Below, one piece after another: positions 45,059 through 53,340 of a DNA stretch of 64,000 nucleotides. Position numbers and translations under genes: made by a program. The DNA comes from Chryseosolibacter sp964551035. GTDB lineage: Bacteria; Bacteroidota; Bacteroidia; Cytophagales; Cyclobacteriaceae. A model generated the notes under the pieces. The model ran no database searches. It saw nothing but the letters and a program-made list of their open reading frames with translations, and was not told the DNA's origin. The stretch is from the NCBI GenBank assembly GCA_964551035.1, contig CAZKBK010000020.1, positions 1-64,000 on the forward strand, read 5' to 3'. Positions within the stretch are counted from its first letter, which is position 1, and each line of letters begins with the position of its first letter.

Positions 45059-46351
45059 CTAAAATCCAAACGGGTACGTCTCGGGCATCTGCGCTCCGTC
45101 GGGCTCCAGGTGAAGCGGATGCAATGCCCGTGACTTATCCAGGTAGAGGAGCGCATCATACCGGAAAGGTAAAAGCGTCCGCACATAATTTCCCCTTTCC
45201 CGCTCCGGGTGATACACCACACCAATGGCGCGGTGACCGAGATATCGCTCAAAGCGCCGGTCGTAATACTCTTTATTATATAGGATGAGTTTGTCCTCGG
45301 CAGAATCCTCGTGGAGGATGTGTTCAACGCTGCCCTCAATCGCCGGAGGCACTTCCATCTTTTTCATCCGGCCTCCCCAAATGCCTCCCGCGATCACCGA
45401 TCCTTCATACGAAGAAAAACCAACGATGTACACGTCGGATTTACGTTTATGCTTCTCGCGAAGCAATTGACCCACGTTCCACATGCCCACATCCTTCATG
45501 TCGGTATAGCGCGCATCGCCGACGTGCGTATTGTGTTCCCATACGATGCCCTTCGCGCGCTTTCCGTGATGTTTCATCAATGATTCCAGTGTCGCCACCA
45601 TGTGTGAATCCCTCACGTTCCACGACTCATCCCTGAAGGAGATCATCGAGCGGTAATACGCCTCCGCATTGGCAATGATCTGCGCGTTCATTTCCGTATT
45701 CAACGCGGCTTCCGGATCGTGGTCATAATGCCGGGATCGTTTCCTCACTTCCTCCAGCAGTCGGATCACCTCCCCTGAACAATCGGCCGACAGCCGGAGC
45801 ATGGCGCGCGCATACTCCTGCCCCTCCTCATACGGCTCGAAACAACGAAAGGCGTCGATCGCAAGGGCCGCAGCTTTCGGGTCCTCCTTCCGCAGATAAT
45901 TAATGATCACCTCCATGGATTCCCATAAGCTGTAAACATCCAGCCCATAGAATCCTACTCTTCGACCGGCATGCAAATTCCTGTTGTACTCACGCATCCA
46001 ATCCATCAGCGCGGCAATCTCCCAATTCGCCCACATCCACGTCGGCCAGCGCCTGAATGCTTTCAGTACCTCCAAAGCGGTCTGGCCCGTGGCGTCAGCG
46101 TATCCTTTCACGAACCGGTTTATTTGGTAACAATCCGGCCAGTCGCCTTCGACACCAATGAACCTGAATCCTTTTTCTTGAATAAGCCTCTTGCTGATCG
46201 CCGTGCGCCACGTGTAGTACTCATGGGTGCCATGGGAAGCTTCACCGAGAAGCACCAACTTCGCTTCACCGATATCTTCAAGCAGGGCATCCAGGTCCCG
46301 CGCGTCCTCAAGCTTTCGGTAACGCTTGTCTACGTCAATGGCTGCGATCAT
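45059..46351 (-). CDS. Erythromycin esterase-like protein
   Basis: This 430-residue protein belongs to the erythromycin esterase family, with LLGEASHGTHEYYTWR (Glu and His of the catalytic centre) near residue 35, GVEGDWPDCYQIN, GIVWEHNTHVGDA and a tail with KLILYNKEYYD. Many chromosomal members are not antibiotic esterases and have unknown substrates. I start at 46351 because residues before MIAAIDVDKRY look non-coding. It overlaps or abuts the phosphoribosyltransferase gene upstream. Confidence 0.85.
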   Translation of the reverse strand: MIAAIDVDKRYRKLEDARDLDALLEDIGEAKLVLLGEASHGTHEYYTWRTAISKRLIQEKGFRFIGVEGDWPDCYQINRFVKGYADATGQTALEVLKAFRRWPTWMWANWEIAALMDWMREYNRNLHAGRRVGFYGLDVYSLWESMEVIINYLRKEDPKAAALAIDAFRCFEPYEEGQEYARAMLRLSADCSGEVIRLLEEVRKRSRHYDHDPEAALNTEMNAQIIANAEAYYRSMISFRDESWNVRDSHMVATLESLMKHHGKRAKGIVWEHNTHVGDARYTDMKDVGMWNVGQLLREKHKRKSDVYIVGFSSYEGSVIAGGIWGGRMKKMEVPPAIEGSVEHILHEDSAEDKLILYNKEYYDRRFERYLGHRAIGVVYHPERERGNYVRTLLPFRYDALLYLDKSRALHPLHLEPDGAQMPETYPFGF

Positions 46352-46352
46352 A

Positions 46353-47024
46353 CTACCGTAAAAATGGGGTGGCTGACATTCTTCGAAAGTCCTCAAGCAC
46401 ATCCGTTACCTCTTTGTCGGAGAGGTGGTGGAAATCTTCATAGGCTTGTCCGACGGCGTAAAACTCTTCAGGCTGATCGACGATGACGACGTCATCAGCC
46501 AATGCGTTGATTTCCGAAACGTACCGCTGGCCGGATACCGGCGCGGCTACGACCACTTTTGCGGCACCGCGCGACTTGCAAAGTTTGATGGCAGGTACAA
46601 TGGTGGCGCCGGTTGCTATGCCGTCGTCAACGATCAAGACGATGCGTCCCCGCATGTCGGGCAGCGGCCTGCCCTTGCGAAATCGCTGGATTCTGCTCTG
46701 GATTTCCGTCGCCTGCGTCTGCAGGATCCGGTGGATCTCATCCTCAGCGAACTGCCTTGCGTAGGCGCTCAGAAAAAATGATCCGTCTTCGGCGGCAGCG
46801 CCGATAGCCAGCTCTTCCTGCGAAGGGTGTGGAAGCTTTTTGGTGATCACAACCGACAGGTCCGCATTCAGCGCCCTGGCAACCTCATAGGCAATCGGTA
46901 TCCCGCCGCGCGGAATGCCCAAAACCAAAGCGTGTTTATCCTTGTATCGGCCTTCAAGTTCCTTCGCAAGTTTTTTTCCCGCATCCCTTCGGTCAACAAA
47001 TCGATTTCCCTCATTAACCCCCAT
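46353..47024 (-). CDS. Phosphoribosyltransferase-domain protein
   Basis: This 223-residue protein shows a type I PRTase fold: LGIPRGGIPIAYEVAR, the pyrophosphate loop SVVITKKLPHP, and the PRPP loop VLIVDDGIATGAT. Similar proteins are paired with erythromycin-esterase-like genes and hydrolases in many bacteria. It precedes those genes here, so one operon is likely. The base it acts on is unknown. Confidence 0.85.
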   Translation of the reverse strand: MGVNEGNRFVDRRDAGKKLAKELEGRYKDKHALVLGIPRGGIPIAYEVARALNADLSVVITKKLPHPSQEELAIGAAAEDGSFFLSAYARQFAEDEIHRILQTQATEIQSRIQRFRKGRPLPDMRGRIVLIVDDGIATGATIVPAIKLCKSRGAAKVVVAAPVSGQRYVSEINALADDVVIVDQPEEFYAVGQAYEDFHHLSDKEVTDVLEDFRRMSATPFLR

Positions 47025-47170
47025 TTTCGCCAGGATTCAAATGTTCTTCCAGGGGCTGTCCGAAAGAAATTGTGCCTCATGGCGTGAAAACGGTCGGTAG
47101 CCGATCCTGCTCCGGTTCGATATCAACGCCGAAAGATAGTGTTGCCGCGGTCTGCGGAATTGCCGAAGGA

Positions 47171-49576
47171 TCAATCATCCCGCAACGAATCCACGGGATT
47201 GAACCGCGTCGCGCGCAGCGATTGATAACTCACGGTTGCCAATGCGAGCGCAAAGACGATCAATCCCGCGAGGATAAAAACATCAGGGCCTAGCAGCGTA
47301 CGATATTCAAACCGGCCCAGCCATTCCTTCATGACCAACCACGCCACCGGGCAGGCCAGCACGAATGCCAGCGCAACTTGCCGGGTGTAGGAAGACGAGA
47401 CCAGCATGAACAAGCTCCATGGCCCCGCGCCCAGCACTTTGCGTATTCCCAATTCCTTCGTACGGCGCTCAATATGGTAGTTCACCAGTCCCAACAGGCC
47501 CAGGCAGGCCACGACAATGCTCAGCACGCCTGCCATCTTGAAAATCATGGCCGCTTTTTGTTCCGACTCGTAGAACGTATTCAATTGCTCGGTCAGAAAA
47601 TGATACTCGATCGGTGTAGAATGGTCGAAGGTCTCGTGTACGCGGGTTGCGCCTTCGATGACGGTGTTCAGGTCGCCAGACACTTTTAACGTGAAGTAGT
47701 CGATCGATTGGATGGGATTGTTGTGAAAGCCGATGATCATCGGAGAAATCTTTTGATGGAGGGACTGAAAATGGAAATCTTCGACCACGCCCATTACTTG
47801 CGTTACCCATTCGCCCTCGCCGGTATTTATCCTTATGGTGCTTCCAATCGGGTCTTTCAAATTGAGCGCCGTGGCGGCAGCAGCATTGATGATCACATGG
47901 GAAGAATCGGATTCATTGCCCGTGAAAAAGGTACCCGCGGCCAGGTCGAGTTCGTAGGTTTCGAGCATGTCCTCATCGAATCCCATAAAGTACGTTTGGA
48001 GCGAGTCCGGCCTCGCAGCGCCATTGCCGTTGGCCCGCACATAAACCTCGGCAATGTTCTTCCATTCGCCTGGCACGCGCGATGACACCGCAACGTGTTT
48101 TACACCCGCCAATTTGGAAAACTCCGTTTTCATTGTCTCAAACTGGCGGCGTACGTCGCCGTTGTTGATATCGATGATCATCAGACGTTCCTTGTTGAAC
48201 CCGATGTCTTTGGTCTGGATAAACTTCATCTGGTTTCCGATGACGAGGGTCGAGACAATCATCGTGATGGTGATCATAAATTGAAACACCACAAGTACCG
48301 TGCGAAGGTTCGGTTTACCAGCACCAACGATGGCCCGTCCTTTCAAGGTTGAAATGGGACGCAATCTGGCGAGGTAAAAAGCCGGATAAGCGCCGGCCAT
48401 TACGCCGATTATCAAACTGATCAACAGCAGGGACGGGAGGAAATCCTTCAACGTTCCGGGGTTCAGGTCAAAGTCCTTACCCGTGATGGAATTGAAATAG
48501 GGAAAGGCCAGGTCCATGACCGCCAGCGCCAGTGCCATGGACACGAGTGTGATCAGCAACGTTTCAACGAGAAACTGAAAAAACAACTGGCCCCTGACGG
48601 CACCGGCAACTTTTCTGATCCCTATTTCTCGCGCGCGCGCCGCTGCCGTAGATGTCGTAAGATTGACATAGTTGATCGCCGCAAGCACGAGCAGGAAGAT
48701 GGCCATCGTTGAAAAAACGATCACGTGCGCAGGCTGCCCATGCGCGGCTTCCGCGCCGCTAAGGATCTCTTCCGAGTGCAGGTAAATGTCCTCGAGGGGT
48801 TGAAAGGTCGTAGCAAAAGGAATCCCCGATGTGTTGTTCGTTTTCATGAACGCAGGCATCTTTTCATCAACGCTTGCGATCGCGGCCCCCGGTGTCAGAA
48901 CAATGTACGTATGGGCGTTGAAATCACTCCAACTCGTCACGTAGTCGCCCCACCCGGATTTCGGGTAAGGATTGGTCAGCAGCAGATCGAACTGAAGGTG
49001 CGAATTTGCCGGATGGTCTTTGATGACGCCCGTTACCTTGAGCGTTCCGATGCCCGCAACGGTGATGGTCTTGTTGACCGCGCTGGGGTCGCCAAAATAC
49101 TTCTTCGCGGTCGTCTCCGTGAGTACTACAGAGTTAGGTTCATTGAGCGCGGTCAACCGGTCTCCGTCAATGAATTCAAAATTGAAAACGTCAAAGAAAT
49201 TGGTATCGTCGGTAACAAAATATTTCCGCTCATTGTAGTTCTCGTCGTCGATATGCACGATCACCTGACCGGTAAAGCGGTGAAGCCTCACCATGGTTTC
49301 CACCTCAGGGAAGTCGTCTACGAGGCGTGGACCGATGGCCGGCACCGTGACGCCATAGGTCCGGGGGTCGGCAGGATTCGATTCATCGATGGTAAGGACA
49401 CGGTACGTTCTATCGGAATATTCGTGAAAGCTGTCGTAGGAGAGTTCATGCCTGACGTAGGTGTAGAGCATGGTACTGAAAGAGATGCCGAGAACCAGTC
49501 CGAGGGTATTGATGAGCGTGAACACCCGATTCTTCTGGAGTGATCGGAGTGCGATCTTAAAATAGTTGCGTATCAT
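47171..49576 (-). CDS. MacB/FtsX-type ABC transporter permease
   Basis: This 801-residue permease starts MIRNYFKIALRSLQKNRVFT and has an N-terminal helix (INTLGLVLGISFSTMLYTYV), periplasmic MacB-PCD domain, three helices with AAARAREIGIRKVAGAVRG, a second periplasmic domain and final helices with IERRTKELGIRKVLGAGP. No ATPase is adjacent. It is close in layout to 35057-37486 and 53341-55764, but their sequences differ, so they are not recent copies. Confidence 0.9.
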   Translation of the reverse strand: MIRNYFKIALRSLQKNRVFTLINTLGLVLGISFSTMLYTYVRHELSYDSFHEYSDRTYRVLTIDESNPADPRTYGVTVPAIGPRLVDDFPEVETMVRLHRFTGQVIVHIDDENYNERKYFVTDDTNFFDVFNFEFIDGDRLTALNEPNSVVLTETTAKKYFGDPSAVNKTITVAGIGTLKVTGVIKDHPANSHLQFDLLLTNPYPKSGWGDYVTSWSDFNAHTYIVLTPGAAIASVDEKMPAFMKTNNTSGIPFATTFQPLEDIYLHSEEILSGAEAAHGQPAHVIVFSTMAIFLLVLAAINYVNLTTSTAAARAREIGIRKVAGAVRGQLFFQFLVETLLITLVSMALALAVMDLAFPYFNSITGKDFDLNPGTLKDFLPSLLLISLIIGVMAGAYPAFYLARLRPISTLKGRAIVGAGKPNLRTVLVVFQFMITITMIVSTLVIGNQMKFIQTKDIGFNKERLMIIDINNGDVRRQFETMKTEFSKLAGVKHVAVSSRVPGEWKNIAEVYVRANGNGAARPDSLQTYFMGFDEDMLETYELDLAAGTFFTGNESDSSHVIINAAAATALNLKDPIGSTIRINTGEGEWVTQVMGVVEDFHFQSLHQKISPMIIGFHNNPIQSIDYFTLKVSGDLNTVIEGATRVHETFDHSTPIEYHFLTEQLNTFYESEQKAAMIFKMAGVLSIVVACLGLLGLVNYHIERRTKELGIRKVLGAGPWSLFMLVSSSYTRQVALAFVLACPVAWLVMKEWLGRFEYRTLLGPDVFILAGLIVFALALATVSYQSLRATRFNPVDSLRDD

Positions 49577-49857
49577 CCGTAAAGCTTATGTACGGCTTCG
49601 GTGAGTCGATTTTCATGCCACAAGGAATTTTCCGTTTTTGGATAGGCATTCGCCGTTCATATCATCCTCCCGCTGTTCGAAAATAGTCAAAAGCGTTCGG
49701 ATGCGGTCGGTCCGGTCTGAAAAATCATGGTCAAACGCCTTCCGGTAGGCGCGAATCTTAATTCCTGTTTCAGGCGCTTATTTCAACAATAAAATGCCGT
49801 CGCATCAAATGAATTCTCATGTAAATTTGCCGGCGAATCATTTACAAAACCCATACG

Positions 49858-50382
49858 ATGAAATTCAACCTACCGGAGGCTGTTGCCATACTACAACGCA
49901 CACCCGATGTGCTCAATTCCATGTTACTGGGTATTTCGGAGGAGTGGACCTCCAGAAACGAAGGTCCGGATACCTGGAGCGCATTTGATGTCGTGGGGCA
50001 CCTCATCCACGGTGAACAAACGGACTGGATACCGAGGATGGAGATCATACTTTCGGGCACCGGCGAAAAAAAATTAGAACCATTCGATCGTTTCGCCCAG
50101 TTTGAACAAAGCAGCGGAAAGACCCTGACGTTGCTGCTGATGGAGTTTAAGGTGATGAGGAACAAAAATATCGACCTCCTCCTGTCGAAAAAACTTACCG
50201 ACGCGGATCTGGAAAGAAGGGGCACCCATCCCGACTTCGGACCGGTTACCCTGTCGCAACTTCTTGCCACCTGGGTAGTCCATGACCTCAATCATATCGG
50301 CCAAATCTGCCGCGTAATGGCAAAGCAATACAAAACGGAAGTCGGCCCGTGGACCAAATACCTGCGCATCGTCCGGGACTAA
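49858..50382 (+). CDS. DinB-like protein
   Basis: This 174-residue four-helix protein follows the DinB/YfiT pattern: WSAFDVVGHLIHGEQTDW with the first metal His, and VVHDLNHIGQICRVMAKQY with the last pair. These enzymes bind a divalent metal and act on thiols. A rich A+T start (ATGAAATTCAACC) suits the family start. The gene is divergent from the permease. Confidence 0.85.
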   Translation: MKFNLPEAVAILQRTPDVLNSMLLGISEEWTSRNEGPDTWSAFDVVGHLIHGEQTDWIPRMEIILSGTGEKKLEPFDRFAQFEQSSGKTLTLLLMEFKVMRNKNIDLLLSKKLTDADLERRGTHPDFGPVTLSQLLATWVVHDLNHIGQICRVMAKQYKTEVGPWTKYLRIVRD

Positions 50383-50434
50383 GTGGATGCGTGCCGGGTG
50401 CCTTCCCAAAAAAGCCCGACGGCCCTGCGCGGTA

Positions 50435-51148
50435 CTAGTTCAAATTCCGGTTAACAGCAACGGCGAAGCTGAGTGCTTTGGGAAAAAGGATGTTGTTCTC
50501 AAGGTGCATGTGGAATTTCAGATCCTCATCGAGGTCGCGCATCGCATTGTGCAGAAGTTTCAGGGCGTAATCCGAATTGGAAAAGGCTGCATAACCATGG
50601 GTGAGACTCCGCATTCGCGCGAGCATCGATACCTCGTGATCGTGGTCGCCTTTCAAACCCGAAAGGGGATTCTCGATGCGTTCGTAGAGGGCTGCGTCGC
50701 TGTGCCGCGACCGGGCGATGCTGCGGATGGCCGGAAAGATGAGAAACTCCTCGTGCTTCATGTGGACGGTCAGGTACACAGACAATTCTTCGAACGCTTT
50801 CCTCAGCGACGCAAGACCATGGCGGTCTTCCGGATAGAAACTCTGCAGTTTGTCGATCGTGTTCTTGATAAAGACAACTTTTCGTTCGGCGAACTTGTGG
50901 TGCGTTCGCAAAATGTAGGCAATCAGTTCCGCGGGCTGCATCTTGACAAAGTCCGGAGCGTCGGACATGGGCAGGGACCATAGGTCGTCTATCAGGTCAG
51001 CCATGGGTGCGTGATCTTCCAGACAGGCGTCTTCCAGGGTCCTGCTTCCCTTCGAAAAAAAGTCGACACCATAGGCGTTGAACACCGATGCCGCCTGCAC
51101 ATTCCGGGTCACGATAAAGGCGACACTGTCCGCCTTGCTGATATTCAT
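50435..51148 (-). CDS. ric: Iron-sulfur cluster repair di-iron protein (RIC/ScdA-like)
   Basis: This 237-residue protein has the RIC layout: an N-terminal ScdA_N-like domain and a hemerythrin-like C-terminal domain with THHKFAERK, HMKHEEFLIFP, DHDHEVS and HLENNILFP, supplying the di-iron His and Glu ligands. The N-terminal double cysteine usual in the family is absent (GVDFFSKG instead). RIC proteins repair clusters damaged by nitric oxide or peroxide. A truncated globin gene lies 1.5 kb away, which fits nitrosative stress. Confidence 0.85.
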   Translation of the reverse strand: MNISKADSVAFIVTRNVQAASVFNAYGVDFFSKGSRTLEDACLEDHAPMADLIDDLWSLPMSDAPDFVKMQPAELIAYILRTHHKFAERKVVFIKNTIDKLQSFYPEDRHGLASLRKAFEELSVYLTVHMKHEEFLIFPAIRSIARSRHSDAALYERIENPLSGLKGDHDHEVSMLARMRSLTHGYAAFSNSDYALKLLHNAMRDLDEDLKFHMHLENNILFPKALSFAVAVNRNLN

Positions 51149-51268
51149 GGGGTAATGCTTTGTACCGCCAATATATCCCGTATTTGTTTAAGAATAAAAG
51201 AGGCACATGTCCTTTTTTTGTAATTTGTACCCACGCGCAACTTTACATCATTCATTCTGTCACACGAA

Positions 51269-52168
51269 ATGTCGTCAAAAGCAAACCCAAAGACCCGGCC
51301 ATCCGGGCCCACCCCGGTTTACATGCTGGATACTTTCAGTAGCCGGGCCGGCAACGTGTCTTTTTATATCGAAACCTTTAAAAACCATTTAACCAAACAC
51401 GCCTTCGTCAACCAGCCGCACAAGCACGATTTCTACATGATCCTCCTGATCACAGCCGGAAGCGGTACGCACACCATCGATTTTCAAAGCTACGACGTCG
51501 TTCCGGATGTCGCGTTTGTCATGACGCCTGGCCAGGTGCACTCGTGGAACCTGAGCAGCGATACCGACGGGATCTTCATCTTCTTCCGGCCGGAGTTCTA
51601 TCAAATGCACCTGCATGAGGACGCGCTCATCGATTTCCCTTTTTTCCACTCCCTGAATGCAAACCCTCGCATTCCGTTCAAAAAAGACAAGCTTATGGAC
51701 GTGATGCTCGAAGAAATGTACCTGGAATTCAGCAAGGACGACAAGACCGACCCGCGCCTGCTGCGATCCTACCTTGAGATCCTTTTGCGGAAGCTTGCCC
51801 GGAACTACAAGGTTAATCACCAAATCAGGATGGACAAAGCCGTGTACAAGATCCGAAAAGTCGAGCAACTGATCGAAGAAAACTTCAAGAAGCTGAAGCA
51901 TCCCAGTGACTACGCCGACCTGATGCACATCACCCCGTCGTATCTCAATACCATTTGCAAGGAAAACGTCGGAAAAACATTGGGCGAACTGATCCACGAA
52001 AGAATAATACTGGAAGCCAAGCGGCTGTTTGCCTACACCGACCTGAGCGTAAAAGAGGTGACCAACCACCTGGGGTTTACCGACAATTCATACTTTGTCC
52101 GGTTCTTCAAGAAGCACACCGCACTTACCCCGGATCAGTTCAAGGAATCGATAATTCGTCCTGCATAA
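51269..52168 (+). CDS. AraC-family transcriptional regulator
   Basis: This 299-residue protein has a cupin-like N-terminus (FVNQPHKHDFYMILLITAG; DVAFVMTPGQVHSWNL) and a C-terminal AraC domain with HPSDYADLMHITPSYLNTI, VKEVTNHLGFTDNSYFVRF and TPDQFKES. It lies between the divergent RIC gene and a DUF983 gene and may govern the local stress genes. Confidence 0.85.
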   Translation: MSSKANPKTRPSGPTPVYMLDTFSSRAGNVSFYIETFKNHLTKHAFVNQPHKHDFYMILLITAGSGTHTIDFQSYDVVPDVAFVMTPGQVHSWNLSSDTDGIFIFFRPEFYQMHLHEDALIDFPFFHSLNANPRIPFKKDKLMDVMLEEMYLEFSKDDKTDPRLLRSYLEILLRKLARNYKVNHQIRMDKAVYKIRKVEQLIEENFKKLKHPSDYADLMHITPSYLNTICKENVGKTLGELIHERIILEAKRLFAYTDLSVKEVTNHLGFTDNSYFVRFFKKHTALTPDQFKESIIRPA

Positions 52169-52231
52169 ACCGTAAACCGTCTCGCCGGTGCAAGTCGCTA
52201 ATGTGTTAGTCTTGTAAAAAACACCGTAACG

Positions 52232-52624
52232 ATGAGCAGCAAGAATTCGAAATTGTACAGCATCCTGAGCCAGAAATGTCCGCATTGCCACAAGGGCAAC
52301 ATGTTCAGCCATGGGCCCTTCAGCTGGAAATTCATGGACATGCACGATTGCTGCCCGGAGTGCGGATTCGACTTCATCCAGGAGCCCTCGTTCTACTTCG
52401 GAGCGATGTACGTGAGCTATGCCATCCAGGTCGCCGTGTTTGTCGCCGTGTACCTGGTACTGCGCTACACCATCGACCCCGGCACCTGGACGTACGTGAT
52501 CTGGATGATTGTTGGCGTGGTCGCCATCCTGCCCCTCACCTTCCGGTGGTCGCGCGTCGCGTGGTTGGGCATGTTCGGCGTGTACCGAACGGGACGCCGC
52601 GAAGAAGCCCCCACCGGGAAGTAG
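52232..52624 (+). CDS. DUF983 membrane protein
   Basis: This 130-residue protein has a zinc-ribbon start (LSQKCPHCHKGNMF), a second pair (CCPECGFDF) and two membrane helices (VAVFVAVYLVLRYTI; VIWMIVGVVAILPLTF). It fits DUF983; the role is unknown. It follows the AraC gene by about 60 bases. Confidence 0.85.
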   Translation: MSSKNSKLYSILSQKCPHCHKGNMFSHGPFSWKFMDMHDCCPECGFDFIQEPSFYFGAMYVSYAIQVAVFVAVYLVLRYTIDPGTWTYVIWMIVGVVAILPLTFRWSRVAWLGMFGVYRTGRREEAPTGK

Positions 52625-52682
52625 CAGGCACGTTCAGGTCTGCGCGCACCTGGTTTCTGCTTTCTCCCTTACACAGGCAACG

Positions 52683-53057
52683 TCAGAACCCGGAAAGCTC
52701 AACGCATGATTGAAACTCTTCCGATTTCCGGATCACGGTGACCTTTGCCCGCTCTGTCCGCTCACCGACGTAGAGCAAGTCTATCGTTTCAAGGAATAAA
52801 GTCAACCACCGCGCGAAATGTTGCCGGCTAAACATCATCCGGATATGCTCCGGACAGGTGTGGACGTCGATGGACTTTTCGTCCAACAGGAGCTCGCACC
52901 AATAAACGTAGCGCGCTTCCGTGCCACTGTCGGCGTGAGCAACCGGAAGAAATATTTGGCCCAGCCGCTCGTCCCGCGCCGCCCGTTCATAAAAGCGGTC
53001 AACAAGGACCTTGATGTCTTCAAGGTCGCTAATATCTTTGTGCGTCACCTCAACCAT
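52683..53057 (-). CDS. Group III truncated hemoglobin
   Basis: This 124-residue protein has truncated-globin features: VEVTHKDISDLEDIKVLVDR in parts, FYERAARDERLGQIF, the heme-pocket YVYWCELLL and PEHIRMMFSRQHFARWLTLF. The start is set at 53057 (MVEVTHKD). Such globins bind O2 or NO. It is near the RIC gene, which suggests handling of nitric oxide (inference). Confidence 0.7.
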   Translation of the reverse strand: MVEVTHKDISDLEDIKVLVDRFYERAARDERLGQIFLPVAHADSGTEARYVYWCELLLDEKSIDVHTCPEHIRMMFSRQHFARWLTLFLETIDLLYVGERTERAKVTVIRKSEEFQSCVELSGF

Positions 53058-53279
53058 AGCTCCATGCGGGCATTCTTTCACTTCACCCCACCTTACGCTC
53101 ACTGGACGCAACCGGAAAAAAAAAGTTCTCCCAAATCGACATTAAATCCTCGTACCGCGATTCAACCGACGCGCCAAAATCGGCCCATCTTTCATTTCGC
53201 GCTACCGCAATTTATTGAGGATCGCCGACGGCGTAAATGATCAGGTTATCGTTTTTATGGTCTTTTTTATTTCCCGCCC

Positions 53280-53340
53280 GAGCCTGTCGAAGGGCGGTCC
53301 CTGAGCCTGCCGAAGGGTGGTCCCTGAGCCTGCCGAAGGG
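53280..53340. repeat. 23-bp tandem repeat
   Basis: Units of GAGCCTGCCGAAGGGTGGTCCCT start at 53280, 53303 and 53326 (the last is partial) and end at the stop codon of the permease gene at 53341. Copies of this kind are common small repeats of the lineage. Confidence 0.8.
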
